Shown here: positions 34,327-47,126 of the stretch, piece after piece
Layout: every line of letters starts with the position of its first letter
How positions within the stretch are numbered: position 1 is the first letter of the stretch
Source: Centrapalus pauciflorus
Lineage: Eukaryota; Streptophyta; Magnoliopsida; Asterales; Asteraceae
Assembly (NCBI GenBank): GCA_020465985.1
Contig: JAANYP010003761.1
Location: forward strand, 62,001-126,000
Reading direction: 5' to 3'
Length of the DNA: 64,000 bases
Program-made: the position numbers and the translations under genes
Notes under the pieces: model-generated
The model's input: only the letters and a program-made list of their open reading frames with translations
The model's database searches: none
Told to the model about the DNA's origin: nothing

Positions 34327-36970
34327 TAGGGTAAGTTACAATTTTCGTCCTTGTGCTTATATAAAAGCTATTGTTACTATCCTTTTAACGATAAATTTAC
34401 AATTACAGTACTTATGGTTGACGATTTGTTATGTGTGACACCCTTGCCACAACAACCACCATTTACCAAACACCCAGGATTAATCATCAACATGCAATAA
34501 CATAATGATCTGATAACCTAGTTTAAGTGCGGAAGCATTAAAATACATAATTAAAGTAGTGCATCAGTGTCAGACACCCTACGGTGCTATAAGGTATCCA
34601 GTCTAAGTCTACACACCCATTACAATAATTACAATCATCTAGAATATATTACAACATTGTCTCATAACATAAATTACCGATTAAATAGTACCAAGTCTTC
34701 CAAATCTTCCGAAATGACCTAATTAGAAGGTCCGGCAGTAGACTTTCCCTTTCCTGTAAAAATAAAGTCAACTGAGGGGTAAGCGAAAGCTTAGTGAATA
34801 CACAGATTACGCATTTTATAAATTTTTATGAAGCCTAAGGATAACACAGATGACCAACATCGGATATCCTCTTCGTACACAAAGTACGGACCAGAGCCGC
34901 AGCCCCTTCGAGCCCAAAGCTCGGCATTTAAACATACCATCTGAGACAAACGTACGATCGGGGATGACATACTGCCTACCGGACCTGGAGGGATCAGCTC
35001 CAGCGTCATATAGCGCAGTAACATCAGAGTAATTGATGCGACCCACCGGTCCATCACTAGATGCACAACAATCAAACGGACATGCAACAAGTAGGAATGT
35101 GCATCTAAATTTACGCAAGTTAGTAGAATTCCAATCAAACAAATGAAACAACAGTCTCAGCAGGCAAAGCTTAACATAAAACAGATATAAACATGCGAAA
35201 TCTACTGTACTCACAGTGGGTGCGTAATCAAACTTTTAACCGATATTATTTCTCCTCGGGCTTTCAACCGGATCCACCAAGTACCCCACTGTGGGTTAAA
35301 CACCACCACAAGGGACCTGTTAAATTAGTTGCAACAATACCTCGAGTAAAAAAAAAACCGTTTAAATTCATAAGACCAAGTTTTGTAAGTTTTGCAATAT
35401 TTTTCCCCCATTTCGGATCCATATCCAAATTCGAACCACAACTAAATTTGAACCCATTTCAAGTTCATATCTTGTCCTTTGAGTAACCCTTGTCATTTTA
35501 TGTGTTGTTTATGAGTTTCATTCAAAATACACGAATTTAGAGAGTAGATTTCTCAATTTTAGGCATTAAACTCGAATTTAATGGGTTAGATTCAAACCCA
35601 CCATCAAATATGATGATAGATTCGAACCCCCATAGGTAGATTCGAACCATGCTTCGAATCTGGGGATAGATTCGAACCCCCTACCTTCGAATCTGGTGTT
35701 ACACTCGAAAACACACTCGAATCTAGTACCAAAATCGAGTTTGTTCTTGCATTTCGACTGTGTTCTTGGCATATTCGAGTTTGTTCATCATTATGACTTA
35801 AATCCTTCATTCTAAGGCCTAAAAATCACTGATATATCATGTATGATGCCTAGTTTCGATTCTATTATGCATATACTATCATATTCTTGCAATATTTCAA
35901 GCAAAACAAGCTCCAATTCACATAAAAAGACAGATTCGAAATTCTAGTTTCTTCAAAACCGAAACAACAACTTAAAATAGTCGATTCTTACCTCAATTCG
36001 TACGAAATCAGAAATCCAATTGCAGATTGTTGTAGTACTCCTCGAGATCTTTCCGTTGACGTATAATTCTCGATAATCGGACGGTCGGTTTGTGAAATAT
36101 CTTAGAGAGATGTAGAGAGGAAATTCTAGAGAGAGAGTGTAGTGAGAGAGTGGAATGGTGAAAATGAAGTCTTTTGCCCTTTTTATTCAACTTTCATCAT
36201 TTTTGCATATTTCACCCCTCAACTTAACCGGTTCCATAAAATACTGATTTACTCTTAAAATTATCATTAATAACTTTTAAAGTTCTTAATACTCCATAAT
36301 AATGATTCCGAGTTCAATTTTCTTAAAATAGCAACAAACTTTCAAAATATCCAAAATACATAATAATTGCTCAAATTTCAACTTAAATATATATATTTTT
36401 CCACTTAATTAACCAAAATACAATAAAATAAATCCGAGGATGTTACATTATGCTTTTGGTCTCTTTCTCCAATATTTTTTTTTAAAAATGACGATTTACC
36501 CTTTCACTTTATTTCATTTTTGGTCTCTAATCAAAATATTTCATATTCTTAATAAAATATTAAGATGGAAAAGTATAATTGATAAAAACATACAAACAGT
36601 TTAACCAATGAAATATAAATAAATAAATATTTAGTAAACAAGTTGAACACATAAAGTGTCATAAAATAACTAAATTTAAGTATCTAAATAGAAGTAAGTT
36701 TTAATAGATAGATATAAATTTATTTTAAAAAAAAATAGGTATAGTTAAAAAACTAAAAATAAATATCTAAGAAAATGACTAAAAGTGAAATTAAATTAAA
36801 TAGTTGAGGGACCAAAATTTTTTTATTGAGAAAAGAGTAAAATCGTTATTTTTAAAAAGTTTAGAAACAAATGGACCATTTCTGCAAGTAAAAAGTGAAT
36901 TGAGGGACCACCACTTTGAAGGATCGTTTTTATAATTTTGAATAAACCACAGAGAAAGTTATCATAATTT
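34327..36970. mobile_element. Mutator-like long-TIR element, split by a TG..CA element
   Basis: The left arm 'agggtaagttacaattttcg' (34327 on) and the right arm, read in reverse ('agagtaaattatgataactt' from about 36975), are imperfect inverted repeats with the 'accattt..tgcaagtaaa' wording of related arms at 39.9 kb. Bases 34434-36447 are a later insertion. No convincing 9-bp target duplication was seen. Confidence 0.45.
34434..36447. mobile_element. 2.0-kb TG..CA element with exact 5-bp target duplication TTATG
   Basis: It begins TGTGACACCC and ends GGATGTTACA, so its ends are inverted copies of TGTRACAYCC. TTATG occurs on both sides (34429-34433 and 36448-36452). TG..CA ends with 5-bp duplications are retroviral-integrase style, so a solo LTR or an LTR-class non-autonomous element is likely. 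The interior has no RT, integrase or gag. About 35585-35720 is a minisatellite rich in 'agattcgaacc', and 34770-34800 has 'gggtaagcgaaagcttagtg'. Confidence 0.75.
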
Positions 36971-37142
36971 ACTCTATGAGTAAAGAGGGTCTTATTTTTT
37001 AATTTTTTTTGCTTTGCAGAAAATACAAAATGGGTTATTTGATGTATTGGACCCATTGACCCAACAAAATGGTTTATGGTTTAAGGTTTCTTTACATCTC
37101 ATTTTTTAATTTCTATCGACTAACAATTAGCTTTATATTTCC

Positions 37143-38089
37143 TGTAACATCCTCGATCTACTCTACAATCTCACGTTAATAACACGTTAACATAAATATA
37201 ATATAACAACACTATCAACTCGAGACCCTAGAATCACAATATAATAACCCAATATCACAAACACAACTCAATAACTCTATACACAATTCCAAAGTATCGC
37301 ACACAGACCCTAATACCCAAACACGTGACCTAGATATCCTAAAACCATAACCCTAAACCCTACCCAGATCGCGTGATCTTGGTCGAGATCCCCATTGCGG
37401 TTGACTTCGATCATCTCGACGCGGCCTAAGCTCGACCCGTGACCGTCTGCGACCCATCGCTTCCCGCACTCGTGGCATCGCAGCCCCAGCTTATCTTAAG
37501 AACATCGCGGCCCACGATAACGGGTTCACGGCCACGGTCACGGTCGAACAGCAATAGCAGGTTGCTATGCTTTTAGTCCAGCCAGGGTATCACCCCCAAA
37601 TCGAATCTTAGCTCGATATAACTCAACCAATTTATCCCGAATTTGATCACTAATATATACAAACCCAATTAAATCTTTAGAATAACACTTGGTGATGAAT
37701 TTAGAAGCTAACTCCTCTGATTTTTGCTCAAATCTCAGCTTTTACTGTTGCTGGAACTCACAAACACACACACATTTAAGTCTCTGGATTTGGATGTAAG
37801 AAATGAAAGCAAGTGGGCACATAGCTCACGAATATATGCGTTTTGGTGTTCAATACCCAACTCCCGATCCCATTATAAAAAATTACAAGTTTATATCTCT
37901 GGGCTCCAAATTAATCAATAATTACTAATATATAATATTTTGTAAAACTTAATACCATAACCCGGTTAACTCAAAATCTGACACGTGACGGTTCCGTGTG
38001 TAACACAATAATTAGTCCAATTTAATATTAATACTTAAATAGCCCAATTAAATAATTCCACGTATTTTACCCACAATTAGGATATTACA
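37143..38089. mobile_element. TG..CA element with TGTAACATCC-type ends, 0.95 kb
   Basis: The left end TGTAACATCCTCGATC and the right end in reverse (TGTAATATCCTAATTG) resemble the ends of the element at 34434-36447. A GC-rich patch lies at 37370-37560. The flanks TTTCC and TTTGT do not form a clean duplication. No coding frame was recognised. Confidence 0.55.
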
Positions 38090-38399
38090 TTTGTAATAAC
38101 TTTATTAATTTTATAAAAAAAAAACTAAAAAGCCATCAAACTATTTTGCCGATCTATTAATAACAAATGCATTTTTATCTATTTTTTATTACAAAATCTT
38201 CATACTTTATTGCTAATGAATAAGTTCATTTTAACCGAAATAGAATTGATAGCAAAGCGAGTTCGGGTAAGAATTGGTCCTCGTCCCGTCCTTAAATTGG
38301 GATCTAACAAGTAGGGATAGCCACAGGAAACTGTTAAAATTAAACAAATACTAAAGGATATGTATTATATGTGTAAATAAAAAAAATTCATATAAAATG

Positions 38400-39995
38400 A
38401 GAAAAATTATATTTTTTGATTTTTTTAAATGACGATTTTGCCCTTTTTCTCAATAACAATTTTAGTCCCTCAACTATGTAATTTATTTTTCAGTTTTAGT
38501 CCTTTTATTAATTTTTAGTTTTGTTTAAATTTTAAATGCAAATTTAAAAAATTAATTATTATGTTAGTTATACATTTTTATTTTTTAAAATATATTTATT
38601 CTATATTTATTAAAAATTATCCCATTATAATATTTGATTTATGTTTTTTATATATTCAATTTCATTATTTAAAATTTATTTATCTTGTGTTTCATTTATT
38701 ATACATTTTTATATTTTATATATTTTCATCTAACTATTTCATTACATTAATATACTTTGATTTAATTATATTTGTTAAGAAAATATATAAACTAAGGATT
38801 ATATTCATTTTCATTTAAATATCTTTTTTTCAATATGTTTGTATTCAAATTCAGTATTTTTTCATTTTCATTTTAATATTTTGTTATATTAATATGTTAA
38901 CTTGAAATTTAGTCTTTTTAGTGTTTTATTCATTTTGTTGTAACTATTTCGTTATTGACTACATTTTGATTTAATTATAATCTCTAATAAAAAATATATA
39001 AACTTAACGTTTATTCTTTTTTAGTTAAATATTTTGTTACGTTAATACATTTCGACTTAATTATTATCGTCAATAATAAATATATAAACTTAACATGTGA
39101 TTCATTTTTATCTTAAATATTTTGTAACGTTAATACATTTCGAATTAACTGTAATTTTTAAGTAAAATATATAAACTATATAAACTTAACATAAACATTT
39201 ATATGCTTTGATTTAACGAGATGTATACATTTTGGATTGTATACTTTGTTTAGTTAGATACGTTTTGGTTTGTATATTTCATAATTAAATCAAACATATC
39301 AATGTAATAAAATAATTAGAATAAAAAAACATATTAATGTAACAAATAATAAAATGAATAAATCAGTAAAATGTATTACGACAAAATATTTAAATCAAAA
39401 TGTATAAAACCTCAAAATAATTAGAATAAACGATAGGTTGAGCGCCACTATACGTAACAAAATAGTTAAATTAAATTGTCCCTAAGTTTATTATTTTGTC
39501 ATAGAAATTATAATTAAATAAAAAATATTAAGATAATTCTATAATTAGATGCAAACATATAAAAGATAAAGATGTGTAATTATTTTTACAAATAAACGCA
39601 AGATAAATAAAACTTTAATTAATAAATGGATATATAAAAGTGATGTAAATTAAATAAATATAAAGATAAAAATAATGATAAATTTAATAATAAAATATAT
39701 ATTTTAATAAATAATAATATAATAATGAAAATGAAAATGAAAATTTTAAGTTAACATTCAATATTTAAACAAAAAGTAGCAATTTATGTTAAGGACTAAA
39801 ACTGAATATAAATTACATAGTTGAGGGACGTTGTTATTGAGAAAAGGGAAAAACCGTCATTTAAAAAAAGTTAAGAGAAAGGGGACCATTTTTGCAAGTA
39901 AATAGTGTTTTTAGGGACCATTTATGCAATTTTTAAAGACCAGAGACCGAATCCATAATTTTGATCAAACTACAGGGACCCTTTTTGTAATTTAC
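38400..39995. mobile_element. Mutator-like long-TIR element, non-coding AT-rich interior
   Basis: The left arm 38425-38530 ('ttgccctttttctcaataac', 'gtccctcaactatgtaattt') and the right arm 39775-39880 in reverse are nearly identical over about 100 bp. The right side continues to 'gggaccctttttgtaattta'. The left outer end seems lost. The interior is extremely AT-rich with no gene. Confidence 0.65.
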
Positions 39996-42309
39996 TCTAA
40001 TATATATTGCAAAGTTATGCAAAATTTACAAATAAACTAAACGCCTTTGGTTGAAATATCCTTACTGATTATTTAATTATTTGTATATAAAAGAAATGCT
40101 TTCGATTCATGTTGTTCTATATATTTTTTGCTAGTTTTGTTTTGTTTTTTTGTCCAATTAAGTTTAATTGTTGCATCATAGTTTCAGGCTTAAAAATTAA
40201 TTTACTGATAAATATGATATATATATTTTTTACATGCAGAAGTTGTAGAATCTTTTGAACCTTACATTCAGAGATCACATAAAAGTAACACATGCAAGGA
40301 AATCTTTATACAACCTTGATATGGGTGTATTGGAATTGGGTTCAAGAGGAACTGGTGTTGTAACTTCACATGAAAACACGATTCTCCACGTTGTAGCGGA
40401 GCTTGGTGATGTGGAATACGTGAAGGGTATTATTAAAAACCATATCCTTCATTGATGTACCTTCGTAACAGTGAAGACGAGACACCAGCTTATGTTGCTG
40501 CAAAGGAGGGACAATTGGATATTCTTTGAATTATGATAAATTATTTCAGAAAAAATCATGAAGACATCGTGTCACTCATGACAAGGACACGAGCCGAAGA
40601 AAATGCATTGCACGCTGCTATAAAGTATTATCGATCATTCTGGAGTGGTTTTTTGGTTGATAAAGCATGTTCCTGATTTGATATGCCATGCCAATCGTTA
40701 TAATCCAAGTCCACTTTACATAGCTGCATACAGAGGACATGGTGCAATGGTGAAACTAATTTTGGAAAACTGCAAATTAACAAGCATTTTGATTCAAGAA
40801 AACAACGAGACTGCACTACACGCAGCAGTACGCTCAGGCTCAGTAGGTAATCAATCACTCTTGCAGATGTTTGAAGTTGACTCTATCATTTCATATTTAC
40901 CTATGATATAGATTTAACTCAAATATATACTCATGATAAATTTTTTAATTTGTGCAAGTACATAAATTTTGCATAAAACCGTAAACAAAATCCATTTCGG
41001 TCTATTGACGTACTATCTGATCACTGACTTGAATTATATGATTCATGATCAAATGGAAGCTAAATGTATCATAAGTATATAAACTATGATGATTTATTAT
41101 TTCTAAACGTTGATCGATTCATTATTTTATATATAGACACACACGCGCGCGCAAACACATATATGTATATAGCGAAACAAACTATGTCTTGGCTTTTTTT
41201 TCCTGGAAGACTAATCTACACACGCCGACACGCGCACACACACACAACAATCGTTTGGTTTTTGGATGGATGTTAACCTTTATAAGAAAAATCTTAATCA
41301 GATTTTCACATTGGTTAACGAATTTGCAGGGCATCAAGGATCCTTCAAAATGTAAGATTAACGATGCTTATCTTTCTGATGAAGCACGAAGACACTTTCA
41401 AATGATGGACCAAATTTTAGTAGCTGCTCTTATAGCAACTGCATCCAATTCGCAGCAACTTTTACTGTTCGTGGTAATTTTGACGGAAATGAAGGCCCTA
41501 AACAAGGGATGCCTATTCTACTTAGAAAAGTAGCATACAAGGCATTGTTGTCACTAATGCTTTAGCGTTCGTTTGCTCTTGCCCTGTTTTATTTGAGAAC
41601 CGTTAAGAATTTCAGAAACAAGCTATGAACAATTTCAAGAACTCAGAAATTCAGAAAAATCAGAAAACCCACAAAATGTGAATCAACAAAATATTCAATT
41701 TCACTCTAACAAATTTGGGTTGAATGACTACAATTTGAGTTGTTGTTCTCATTAACTCATATGCACCCTATTTATACTAAATCTATAACAGCCTAACAGC
41801 TTTCAACTAAAACAGAAAACTACAAAAACACTCGACTAATTCAAGTCAACATCTAACAAATCTCCACCTTGACTAGAATTTCAATTACAAAACAAAACAA
41901 AAACAAAAACAAATCTCAGAAACTATTTGTGTTACTCCACCTTCTTGGAAACACCCTACCAAAATCAAATTCGAATCCAAGTCTTCAATCCGAAAACAAC
42001 GAAGACCCAAAAACACATATGCGACCCAACTCACCAATGTGCACCAAAGACAATAAACCGGAAAACAAAAACAATCCAAAATCAACCGGTTAACCAATGT
42101 CGCAGCCAAAACAATTGTGTAATTCCTCCCAAAATGCTCCCACACTAATCCGGCCGGAAACAAACGGGCAACCAAACGACAAAAGAGAAATTTTCACCCA
42201 AAACTAAGCTAAACGAGAACCAACAGCAGCACAATTTAACCAATTTACATCACCAAATCATCCTCCACAGTTGAAATCGAATCATCTCTCGCAACCGCAA
42301 CCGAAGCCT

Positions 42310-42980
42310 TTGTCTTCAACCTCGGACAATCTTTCTTCGAATGACTAACTTCCTTACAATAGTTGCAAATGTCTCAGATTCACACCTTTTTCTCTACGCT
42401 TGCTATCATCACAATTTGAGCACCCATTGCGTTTTTCACGGCCCACCGCAACCAAACCAATAGGCTCACTTTCCAAATCATTTCCCGATGCCTTGTGACG
42501 AAGTTCACGAGTGTGGAGACTAGACCTCACGTCTTCCAAAGACACCGTATCCCGACCAACAACAAATGAACTAACAAAATTCTCATATGAAGGAGGCAAC
42601 GAAACCAACAAGATGAGTGTCGCATCTTCATCAACAATCTTAACATCCACATTCTTTAAATCCATCAAGATTGAATTCAATTCATCAAGATGATCTTTCA
42701 AAGCCGCTCCTTCCTTCATCTTTAACAAAAACAAACGTTGTTTCAACAACAACTTGTTACTAAGGGACTTAGTCATGTATAACGATTCCAATTTCAACCA
42801 TAACTTTTCTGTCGTGTCTTCTTCAGCAACCTCGTAAATAACTTCGTCAGCTAACGATAGCAAGATAGCCGAATGTGCCTTCTCGTCTTGTTGTGCAAAC
42901 TCCGAATCGTTCATCGAGACCGGTTTTGCACCCGAAAGAGGAGCCCAAATTCCACACTGTTTAAGAAGTGCACGCATCAT
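42310..42980 (-). CDS. Copia gag protein (UBN2/retrotran_gag type) with frame-shifted zinc knuckle
   Basis: The 208-codon frame 42980-42354 reads ILLSLADEVIYEVAEEDTTE, KLWLKLESLYMTKSLSNK, LKDHLDELNSILMDLKN and LLVSLPPSYENFVSSF, the Copia gag pattern of plants. Past the stop, another frame at about 42367-42320 gives CNYCKEVSHSKKDC, a CX2CX4HX4C knuckle, so one frame shift separates knuckle from body. The start MMRALLKQCG is probably internal to the original gag, whose first part lies further right or was lost. Degraded element protein, not a host gene. Confidence 0.85.
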
Positions 42981-43153
42981 AATCCTCCATAGACTGAAAC
43001 TATTCTTTCGAGTGATATTATCAATTCTTACTACTTGAGAATTTATCTTTTCAAAAAATCAGTGACAAACGTTCAAGAACTCGATTTTCTTGAATCCCAA
43101 AATTCAACCAAACCCAAAACAGAATCGACTGCCCAAAAAAACTTCAATTGACA

Positions 43154-45640
43154 CACTACAAGAAAAAATGTATTTAGTGACGAAAAAAGTTTGGTCACTA
43201 ACAGTGAAAATATGGTCACAAATGGTATTTAGTGACCAAAATTTGAGTGGTCACTGTTCGTCACTAAAGGTCCGTCACTAATTTTTTACAGTGACCAAAT
43301 ATGAAACTGGTCACTATATAGTGACCAAAACATAGTGGTCACTGTGATGGTGACGACTAGTTTTGTCACTAAATAGTAAAAGTCGTCACTAAAAGTTGAT
43401 TAGTGACCAACTTTAATGACTAAAAAAGAGGTCACTAATTGGGGTTAGTTGACTATTTCCATTAACGTCCATTAGAGACCAAAATAATGGTCACTGAATT
43501 ACTATTAGAGACCAAGAAAAAGTGGTCACTGATTAGAGACCAAATAAAAGTGGTCACTGATTTACTACTAATACCAAAAAGAATGGTCACTATCTTACCA
43601 ATATTACTTATCAATTGGTCACAAAAATTCTACTAATTTTTAATTTGCAATAATTAAAAATATGTTAATTTATAACAACTAAAATCTAAAATATTACTCT
43701 CATTCACATTAGTCAAGAAATTTTCAGACATACTAAAAAGTACATTACTTAACATTAGTAAAATCATTTCAATACAACCGAGAGAACTAACAAAGATAAG
43801 ATTCACTAAGATAATCTAACAAAAATAACATTTTCCAAGATAATCCAAGAAAAATAACATTCCTAATGTATGATGTCTTATATTATGACTCCCAAAAGCA
43901 AGAGCAATCCAAGTGCGTCAGATCATGTCTATCTTGTATGAAGATCATTGCAAAAAGCTAGGACTTGCCGCAAGCAAATTCGAAAAGGAAAGAAGTCTAC
44001 CGGAAGATAGCTTCAATAGTTCACTGAAATTTTTATTTGGGGATTTCACCGGTTACTAATTATAATAAAAATAGTTAATGATTAATAAATAACTATTGGG
44101 TAATTATTTTAAATCAATATAAGACATGAACTTACATTTTTTTGAGATTGCAACCTTGATAAACGTAATAGTTCTTCCATCATGAATTTCATGTTTTCTT
44201 TCATCTGATTATGGCTTAATACCTTAGGCCACTGACCTCAATGTGTTCAAGGATAAATTAGCCAATTACAGCAGCCACCCTTTAAAAATTGTTTTTGGTA
44301 CATTAGAAATAATGATTAGCAGTCAGAAAATAAGTCAATATTGGAAAAAGAAAGTACAAAAATCATCAACAAACCTTTCAAGACATTGATTCTTAAGGCA
44401 TCTCATGAAAGCCCGTAGACATATTCACCCAGATATCTTCAAAGCAAATGCAATACCTAAAAGCACAAAGATGTCAAATAAAATCCATCAACTTCCATAA
44501 ACCACTTAAGAACAACTTTGAACTACAAATTAGTAGAATAAAATCAATCAAAGGGATGTTACCAAATCAATCACTCCAACTTCCATAAACCACTTCTATA
44601 TAAAATACATGTTCAAGAAAGTTTCATCAACTTTAAACCCAATTGACCATGGCCTGGACCTCCATAGAAAATGATAGACAGTTTCATCAACTTCCATTAT
44701 AAAAATGATGGACAGTTTTTCCAACCATCAACAGTTAATCAAGTGCTCTAATTTACTGTAGTATGAATGACATTGGAGTAGATTTATGCATGACTTATGT
44801 AATAAAAGGTTTCTATAAAACAAAATCAATTATATGTTAAGAAGAAACAAGGGATCCAAAATAATGGCATGCATGTTTCACTTACATTTAGGCAAGGAAT
44901 TTAAGAGTAATTTAAAAAAATAAGCAAGGAATTCTTAGGAAGACTCGAGTATCTATAAAAATAATTACATAATTGATCTTAAAATTATAATAGTAAATAT
45001 TATATAAAAAGGTATTCAATGTATTATGTATATGGCATTAAGAAAAAAAAAGTAGCGGGTCGACCTTACCCGTTTGACCCGAAACCGTTTTGACTTGGAC
45101 CCGTTTTGACCCGAACCCATTTCGACCCATGACCCAAACCCGTCCAACCCGTCCATTTTGCCAGGCCTACTTGACATATAGCATCAACCAAAGCCTTAAG
45201 AAGTGCAGGACCTCCCTTACAGTTTTCTAATTATTAAGCTTGGTCAATCATCATCTAGAAACTATTTGAAAATATATCATGAACACCTTAACCATAATAT
45301 TTTACATTCTGGTTCTGATAGCACCTTAACATTACAACAGGTTATTAGATATCTGATGTATCATATTTATTGAAGGTCAGACAACTATAAATGTTTAAAA
45401 GTTTAGCATTAATTATATTGATTCTTATTCATTCAACATCTTCACAAAGAACTCCAAGATGATGGGTTTTGGGGCATTAAATTTTTGTCACGATGTAGAA
45501 ATATATCACTGTATACACGCCCCAAAAAATGTAGATCGAAAAAAGTGTAAATTTTGAATTGGAAATTAATCATGATAGAGTAATTAGAATGGCCATCAAT
45601 CATATATCGATACACAAGTCCCGCTCTGTTTTTCATTTTG
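43154..45640. mobile_element. CACTA (En/Spm) element nested in the Copia element, right end not found
   Basis: CACTACAAGAAAAAATG at 43154 is a CACTA terminus. Subterminal copies of 'tagtgaccaaa' / 'tggtcacta' fill 43180-43610 in both orientations. About 44225-44134 on the minus strand reads HNQMKENMKFMMEELLRLSR before a GTAAG donor, as in the coiled-coil tail of plant Ptta/En-Spm proteins. The matching TAGTG end was not located before Copia leader sequence resumes at about 45.6 kb, so the right limit is approximate. Confidence 0.7.
45055..45172. mobile_element. hAT-like terminal fragment with GACCCG repeats
   Basis: Dense 'gacccgttttgacccg' units end in 'ttgccaggcct', whose reverse (AGGCCTGGCAA) resembles a hAT terminus. 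No second end was found. Confidence 0.4.
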
Positions 45641-47126
45641 TACAACAGCCTGATTCAAGGGCTCCACCTTGAATCTGACTCCTAGATTGGCCAAAAAAAA
45701 ACTCCAAGATTCAACCGAAAAACTTCAAGATTGACCAAAAAACCGATTGCCAAACTCAAGAACACCAACAAAACAAAGTCGATTTCCAAATTGAACACTT
45801 GTGAATTGAGAACCAAAATTCGAAACGTGTTGAATTGCAAAATCAAATTCACAAAGAATTGGGATAAGAAGTAGAAGAAAAAAATCTAGAACCTCAAATG
45901 CGCAAGTAGAAGAAGAAATCCAGAACCTCAAATGCGCCAAATTGATTTCCAAATCTTGAATCGATTACCAGAAATTGATAACACAACTCTGATCGCTTAA
46001 AAACAGACCCCCAAATCCAATATGCCAACACCGATATCTCAATTTCACAATCGAACGTCAAGAACCAGAAGCAACTCCAAAGCGAAGATAGCCAAAACTG
46101 TTACTGTGAATTCTAATTGAAAAGAACAAAAAATGATTGCAAGAACTCGTTGCAATCCTCACAGCGGACTCCACAGAAAACCAAGAACGATTCCTAATTG
46201 CTATCGCCGCATACAAATTTCGAATGGCAGAACAAGAGAACAATGGTGAGTACAGAACAAATGAAAGATTTCTAACTCCTATCGCTGACATCCAATTGCA
46301 AATTTCAGAAAGAACAACGATCACAACCAAGCTCTGATACCACTTGTTAAGAATTTCAGAAACAAGCTATGAACAATTTCAAGAACTCAGAAATTTAGAA
46401 AAATCAGAAAACCCACAAAATGTGAATCAATAAAATATTCAATTTTACTCTAACAAAATTGGGTTGAATGACTACAATTTGAGTTGTTATTCTCATTAAC
46501 CCATATGCCCTATTTATACTAATTCTATAGCAGCCTAATAGCTTTCAACCAAAACAGATGACTACAAAAACACTCAACTAATTCAAGTCAATATCCTAAC
46601 AAGAACATTAGGATTTTACTTAACCGTTACACTAAGAATAAAATTTTAGAGGAAGAATTAGATCGCATTAATGGAAGAGCATTTGCTATGTATGTGCTGA
46701 TAGGAATGGCCATGGTTACTATGGCCATCGCCTTCATCACAGGCACATGTTGTGCTAACACCATCCACTAGTTTTCACATCATTGATTTCAATGAAATTT
46801 GGAGGTTTTGTACTTATGTGCCCAATTGGTAAGAAGAGGATGACGGGTTGAGGATAGGTTGGTTAGTTACATACAAATGTTATATAATAAATTGTATTGT
46901 TACATAATAAAATATTGTAATATTTATTTTTGTTATGTTTATTTTTGTTATGAATATATAGTGTTCGTTAGTTCCAATTTTATGTGTACAAAAATGTGAT
47001 TATGTAAATTTATAGTCTACTTATAAGGTTCAAACAAATAACATTACTAAAGCTAAACATGTACACATTCATCTAATGATATACAGTGATTGGCTAGGGA
47101 TAAACTTTAAAGGTTGGGGGGAGTGG

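Larger units (their letters stand above)
41601..46601 (-). mobile_element. Ty1/Copia-type LTR element with exact target duplication AGAAC, pol deleted
   Basis: LTRs are 41601-41858 and 46345-46601 (258 and 257 bp, few differences). AGAAC is on both sides (41596-41600 and 46602-46606). Read on the minus strand, the right LTR is the 5' LTR and is followed two bases later by TGGTATCAGAGC (46342-46331), the initiator-Met tRNA primer site. A purine-rich GGTGGAGATT abuts the 3' LTR. Only leader and gag remain; protease, integrase and RT are gone. A CACTA element sits between leader and gag. Confidence 0.93.
40230..46771 (+). pseudogene. Ankyrin-repeat / PGG-domain protein pseudogene (ACD6-like family), split by a Copia element
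   Basis: These plant membrane proteins carry N-terminal ankyrin repeats and a C-terminal PGG and transmembrane region. Ankyrin pieces: 40355-40450 (NTILHVVAELGDVEYVKGII), 40470-40530 in another frame (DETPAYVAAKEGQLDI), 40590-40630 (EENALHAAIK) and 40695-40850 (YNPSPLYIAAYRGHGAMVKL, then NETALHAAVRSGS). After an intron, 41330-41440 gives DEARRHFQMMDQILVAALIA. The PGG part (FDGNEGPKQGMPILLRKVAY) lies one frame over at 41460-41545, and 41545-41600 needs another shift. After the inserted Copia (41601-46601), 46602-46771 ends the protein with LDRINGRAFAMYVLIGMAM and a hydrophobic tail. At least three frame changes show it is dead independent of the insertion. Confidence 0.85.

Noticed and set aside
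35193..35810. Frames inside the TTATG element, including one with repeated Arg-Phe-Glu words
   Set aside because: They reflect the 'agattcgaacc' minisatellite and carry no domain.
45442..46337. Several 65-90 codon frames in the Copia leader
   Set aside because: Non-coding leader between primer site and gag; frames overlap on both strands without family similarity.
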